Origin: Candidatus Zixiibacteriota bacterium
GTDB lineage: Bacteria; Zixibacteria; MSB-5A5; GN15; FEB-12
Direction: 5' to 3'
Length of the DNA: 5,583 nt
Assembly: GCA_029932795.1 (NCBI GenBank)
Contig: JAOZPL010000035.1
Location: forward strand, 1-5,583
Below are positions 3,873-5,583 of the stretch, piece after piece. The notes under the pieces are model-generated. The model was not told the origin of the DNA and ran no database searches. It saw nothing but the letters and a program-made list of their open reading frames with translations. Positions within the stretch are counted from its first letter, which is position 1, and each line of letters begins with the position of its first letter. Made by a program: the position numbers and the translations under genes.

Positions 3873-5583
3873 ATCTCGCACGATTCCACCCATACATCCG
3901 GCAATGATCTCCAGCCGTTCGTCGGGAAGCATGAGACCATTGCCGAATTCACGATCAAATCAGTGGTGGCCGGGGTAATCTTTGGCATATTGTTCGGCGC
4001 CGCCAATGCCTACTTGGGACTGCTGGCCGGATTGACCGTTTCCACCTCAATACCCGTAGCAGTGATGACAGTGGGCTTTTTCCGCCTGACACAGCGTTTC
4101 TTTGGACGCACCACTATTCTTGAAAACAATATGTCGCAGACCACCGGGTCGGCCAGTTCCTCGCTGGCTTCGGGTGTGATTTTTACCCTGCCAGCTCTTT
4201 TCTTGTGGGGGCTGGATCCGTCCCTGTTTCAGATGGCCGGGCTGGCGCTGTTGGGAGGGCTACTGGGTATTCTCTTTATGATTCCACTGCGCCGTTTTCT
4301 TATCAAGCAGGAACATGGCAAGCTCCCCTATCCGGAAGGAACCGCCTGCGCTGAGGTGCTTATTGCCAGTGATGCCGGAGGTGCCGGCGCGGGTAATGTA
4401 TTTCTCGGTCTCGGTGTGGGATTGGTTTACAAGTTCTTCGTCGGTTTTTTGCAACTATGGAAGCAGAAAATATACGTTTCCCTGCCGTTGTTGAAGAAGG
4501 CGCAGCTTGGTATGGTGGCCACACCCGCCCTGATGGGAGTTGGCTACATCCTCGGTTATCGCGTGGCAGCGATAATGGTGGCGGGCAGCCTTGTCTCGTG
4601 GGTGGTTCTGATTCCGTTGATGGCTCATATTGGCAACTATGTAACCGTGCCGATCTTTCCCGAAACGGCTGCCACGATCAGTTCCATGAGCCCCTCGGAA
4701 ATCTGGAACCGGTATATTCGTTATATCGGTGCAGGGGCAGTTGCCTTCGGTGGCATCATCACCATCATTCGATCTATCCCAACTATGGTCAGATCATTCA
4801 AGCTGAGCTTCGGGCAAATGCAATCGAGGTTCGGCAAAAAGCCACCTGTTCCTGGAGCTCCGGCACCGTTGACTGTGGACAGGACCGACAGGGACCTTTC
4901 ACCTGTGTATGTCCTCGGCGGAGTGGTGCTGATTATCGCCGTGCTGGCGCTGGTTCCCCATCTTCTGGGTGGGACAGCGCCGTTAGTCGTGCGCCTTGTG
5001 GCGGCTCCGGCTATTGCCATCTTCGCCTTTTTCTTTGTGACCGTTTCCTCGCGAATTGTCGGCCTCGTGGGTGTATCATCGAATCCAACCTCGGGCATGA
5101 CAATAGTCACTTTGCTGGGCGTCAGTGCGGTTTTTGTATTGCTGGGCTGGACGGATGCAGTCGGGAAGGTTACGGCGTTAACAATCGGCACGGTGGTTTG
5201 TGTGGCGGCCTCGATAGCGGGGGATACATCGCAGGATTTGAAAACCGGCTTTCTTGTCGGGGCGACACCACAGAAACAACAGATCGGTGAATTGCTGGGC
5301 GCCGCCACCTCGGCGCTGGCGGTGTGTGCCTCGGTAGTGATACTCAATCGTGCCTATGGATTCGGCACGACCGACCTGCCTGCTCCGCAAGCAACCCTGA
5401 TGAAAACGATTATCGAGGCTGTCCTTGAGTCGGGAGTTCCCTGGGAGCTGCTATTGATCGGAGCTTTCCTGGGCATTATTATCGAACTGTGCTCGCTGCC
5501 GTCGCTGCCGTTTGCGGTGGGCCTGTACCTTCCGGTTTCAACCATGACACCGATATTTTTCGGTGGCTGTATCAGGTATTTCA
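3873..5583 (+). CDS. OPT-family oligopeptide transporter (start uncertain, 3' end outside window)
   Basis: The frame is open from 3867, after a TAA at 3864, to the right edge with no frameshift: about 570 residues of the 620-680 I would expect for prokaryotic OPT members. It is a polytopic inner-membrane protein, hydrophobic throughout. Family motifs in order, counting from 3873: GAANAYLGL (42-50), ILENNMSQTTGSASSSLASG (82-101), EHGKLPYPEGTACAE (147-161), SSNPTSGMT (402-410) and GDTSQDLKTGFLVGATPQKQ (450-469). OPT proteins import oligopeptides or metal chelates, probably by proton coupling. The substrate cannot be told here. The N-terminus (GNDLQPFVGKHETIAEFTIK) looks authentic, but no ATG, GTG or TTG precedes it in frame. 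I set the start at ATC 3873, a rare codon just after AAGGA. The first canonical start, GTG 3963, would cut into the first membrane segment. A base error is also possible. No partner gene lies beside it. Confidence 0.88.
   Translation, partial: MSHDSTHTSGNDLQPFVGKHETIAEFTIKSVVAGVIFGILFGAANAYLGLLAGLTVSTSIPVAVMTVGFFRLTQRFFGRTTILENNMSQTTGSASSSLASGVIFTLPALFLWGLDPSLFQMAGLALLGGLLGILFMIPLRRFLIKQEHGKLPYPEGTACAEVLIASDAGGAGAGNVFLGLGVGLVYKFFVGFLQLWKQKIYVSLPLLKKAQLGMVATPALMGVGYILGYRVAAIMVAGSLVSWVVLIPLMAHIGNYVTVPIFPETAATISSMSPSEIWNRYIRYIGAGAVAFGGIITIIRSIPTMVRSFKLSFGQMQSRFGKKPPVPGAPAPLTVDRTDRDLSPVYVLGGVVLIIAVLALVPHLLGGTAPLVVRLVAAPAIAIFAFFFVTVSSRIVGLVGVSSNPTSGMTIVTLLGVSAVFVLLGWTDAVGKVTALTIGTVVCVAASIAGDTSQDLKTGFLVGATPQKQQIGELLGAATSALAVCASVVILNRAYGFGTTDLPAPQATLMKTIIEAVLESGVPWELLLIGAFLGIIIELCSLPSLPFAVGLYLPVSTMTPIFFGGCIRYF

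Noticed and set aside
4457..5290. Plus-strand frame of 277 codons
   Set aside because: It is a shifted reading of the OPT transporter gene. The correct frame is open throughout and carries all the family motifs, so this is not a frameshifted continuation.
4721..5347. Minus-strand frame of 208 codons opposite the OPT gene
   Set aside because: It is a low-complexity Thr/Ala/Pro-rich shadow with no motif or ribosome binding site, opposite a well-supported membrane protein.

Overview
The window looks like a chromosomal fragment from an uncultured bacterium of the FCB/Zixibacteria type. This is inferred from family content and has not been tested by any search. The clues are two large secreted, Cys/Asp-rich proteins. 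One ends in a paired dockerin-like module of the 'VDVSDLTxLIDYLFIS' style that I associate with Zixibacteria and neighbouring candidate phyla. The other belongs to a 'LADDFLCT...YWLDVQA...FGWKTS..HWNDDAVW' family that I recall from Zixibacteria and Planctomycetes. Coding density is moderate, the intergenic gaps are roomy (about 440, 500 and 220 bases), and the gene-proximal promoters resemble ordinary sigma-70 promoters.

Layout from left to right. (1) Positions 1-966, minus strand: the N-terminal 322 residues of a secreted protein that runs off the left edge. (2) 967-1405: a gap holding a good sigma-70 promoter on the minus strand (TTGACA, 17 bases, TATATT) that would give gene 1 an unusually long leader of about 300 nt. 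(3) 1406-2842, minus strand: a secreted protein of 478 residues with a Cys-rich N-terminal domain, a thrombospondin type 3 calcium-binding repeat array and a two-repeat dockerin-like C-terminus. Its own promoter lies about 90 bases upstream. (4) 2843-3345: a divergent intergenic region carrying, on the plus strand, a perfect consensus sigma-70 promoter (TTGACA, 17 bases, TATAAT) and a leader of about 175 nt. (5) 3346-3651, plus strand: a 101-residue RNA-recognition-motif (RRM) protein with an RGG-type tail, followed by tandem hairpins, the second being a strong intrinsic terminator. (6) From about 3873 to beyond the right edge, plus strand: an OPT-family transporter of the inner membrane. Its reading frame has no ATG, GTG or TTG upstream of the conserved N-terminus.

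The genes do not form an obvious pathway or a single operon. Each appears to have its own transcription unit: two leftward secreted-protein genes, then a rightward RNA-binding-protein gene and a rightward transporter gene. I see no mobile element, CRISPR array, tRNA or rRNA, and no convincing new multi-gene system. The points most worth a second look are the missing start of the transporter gene, the long leaders of the RRM gene and of gene 1, the shared promoter architecture of the two secreted-protein genes, and the uncharacterised N-terminal domain fused to the thrombospondin and dockerin repeats.
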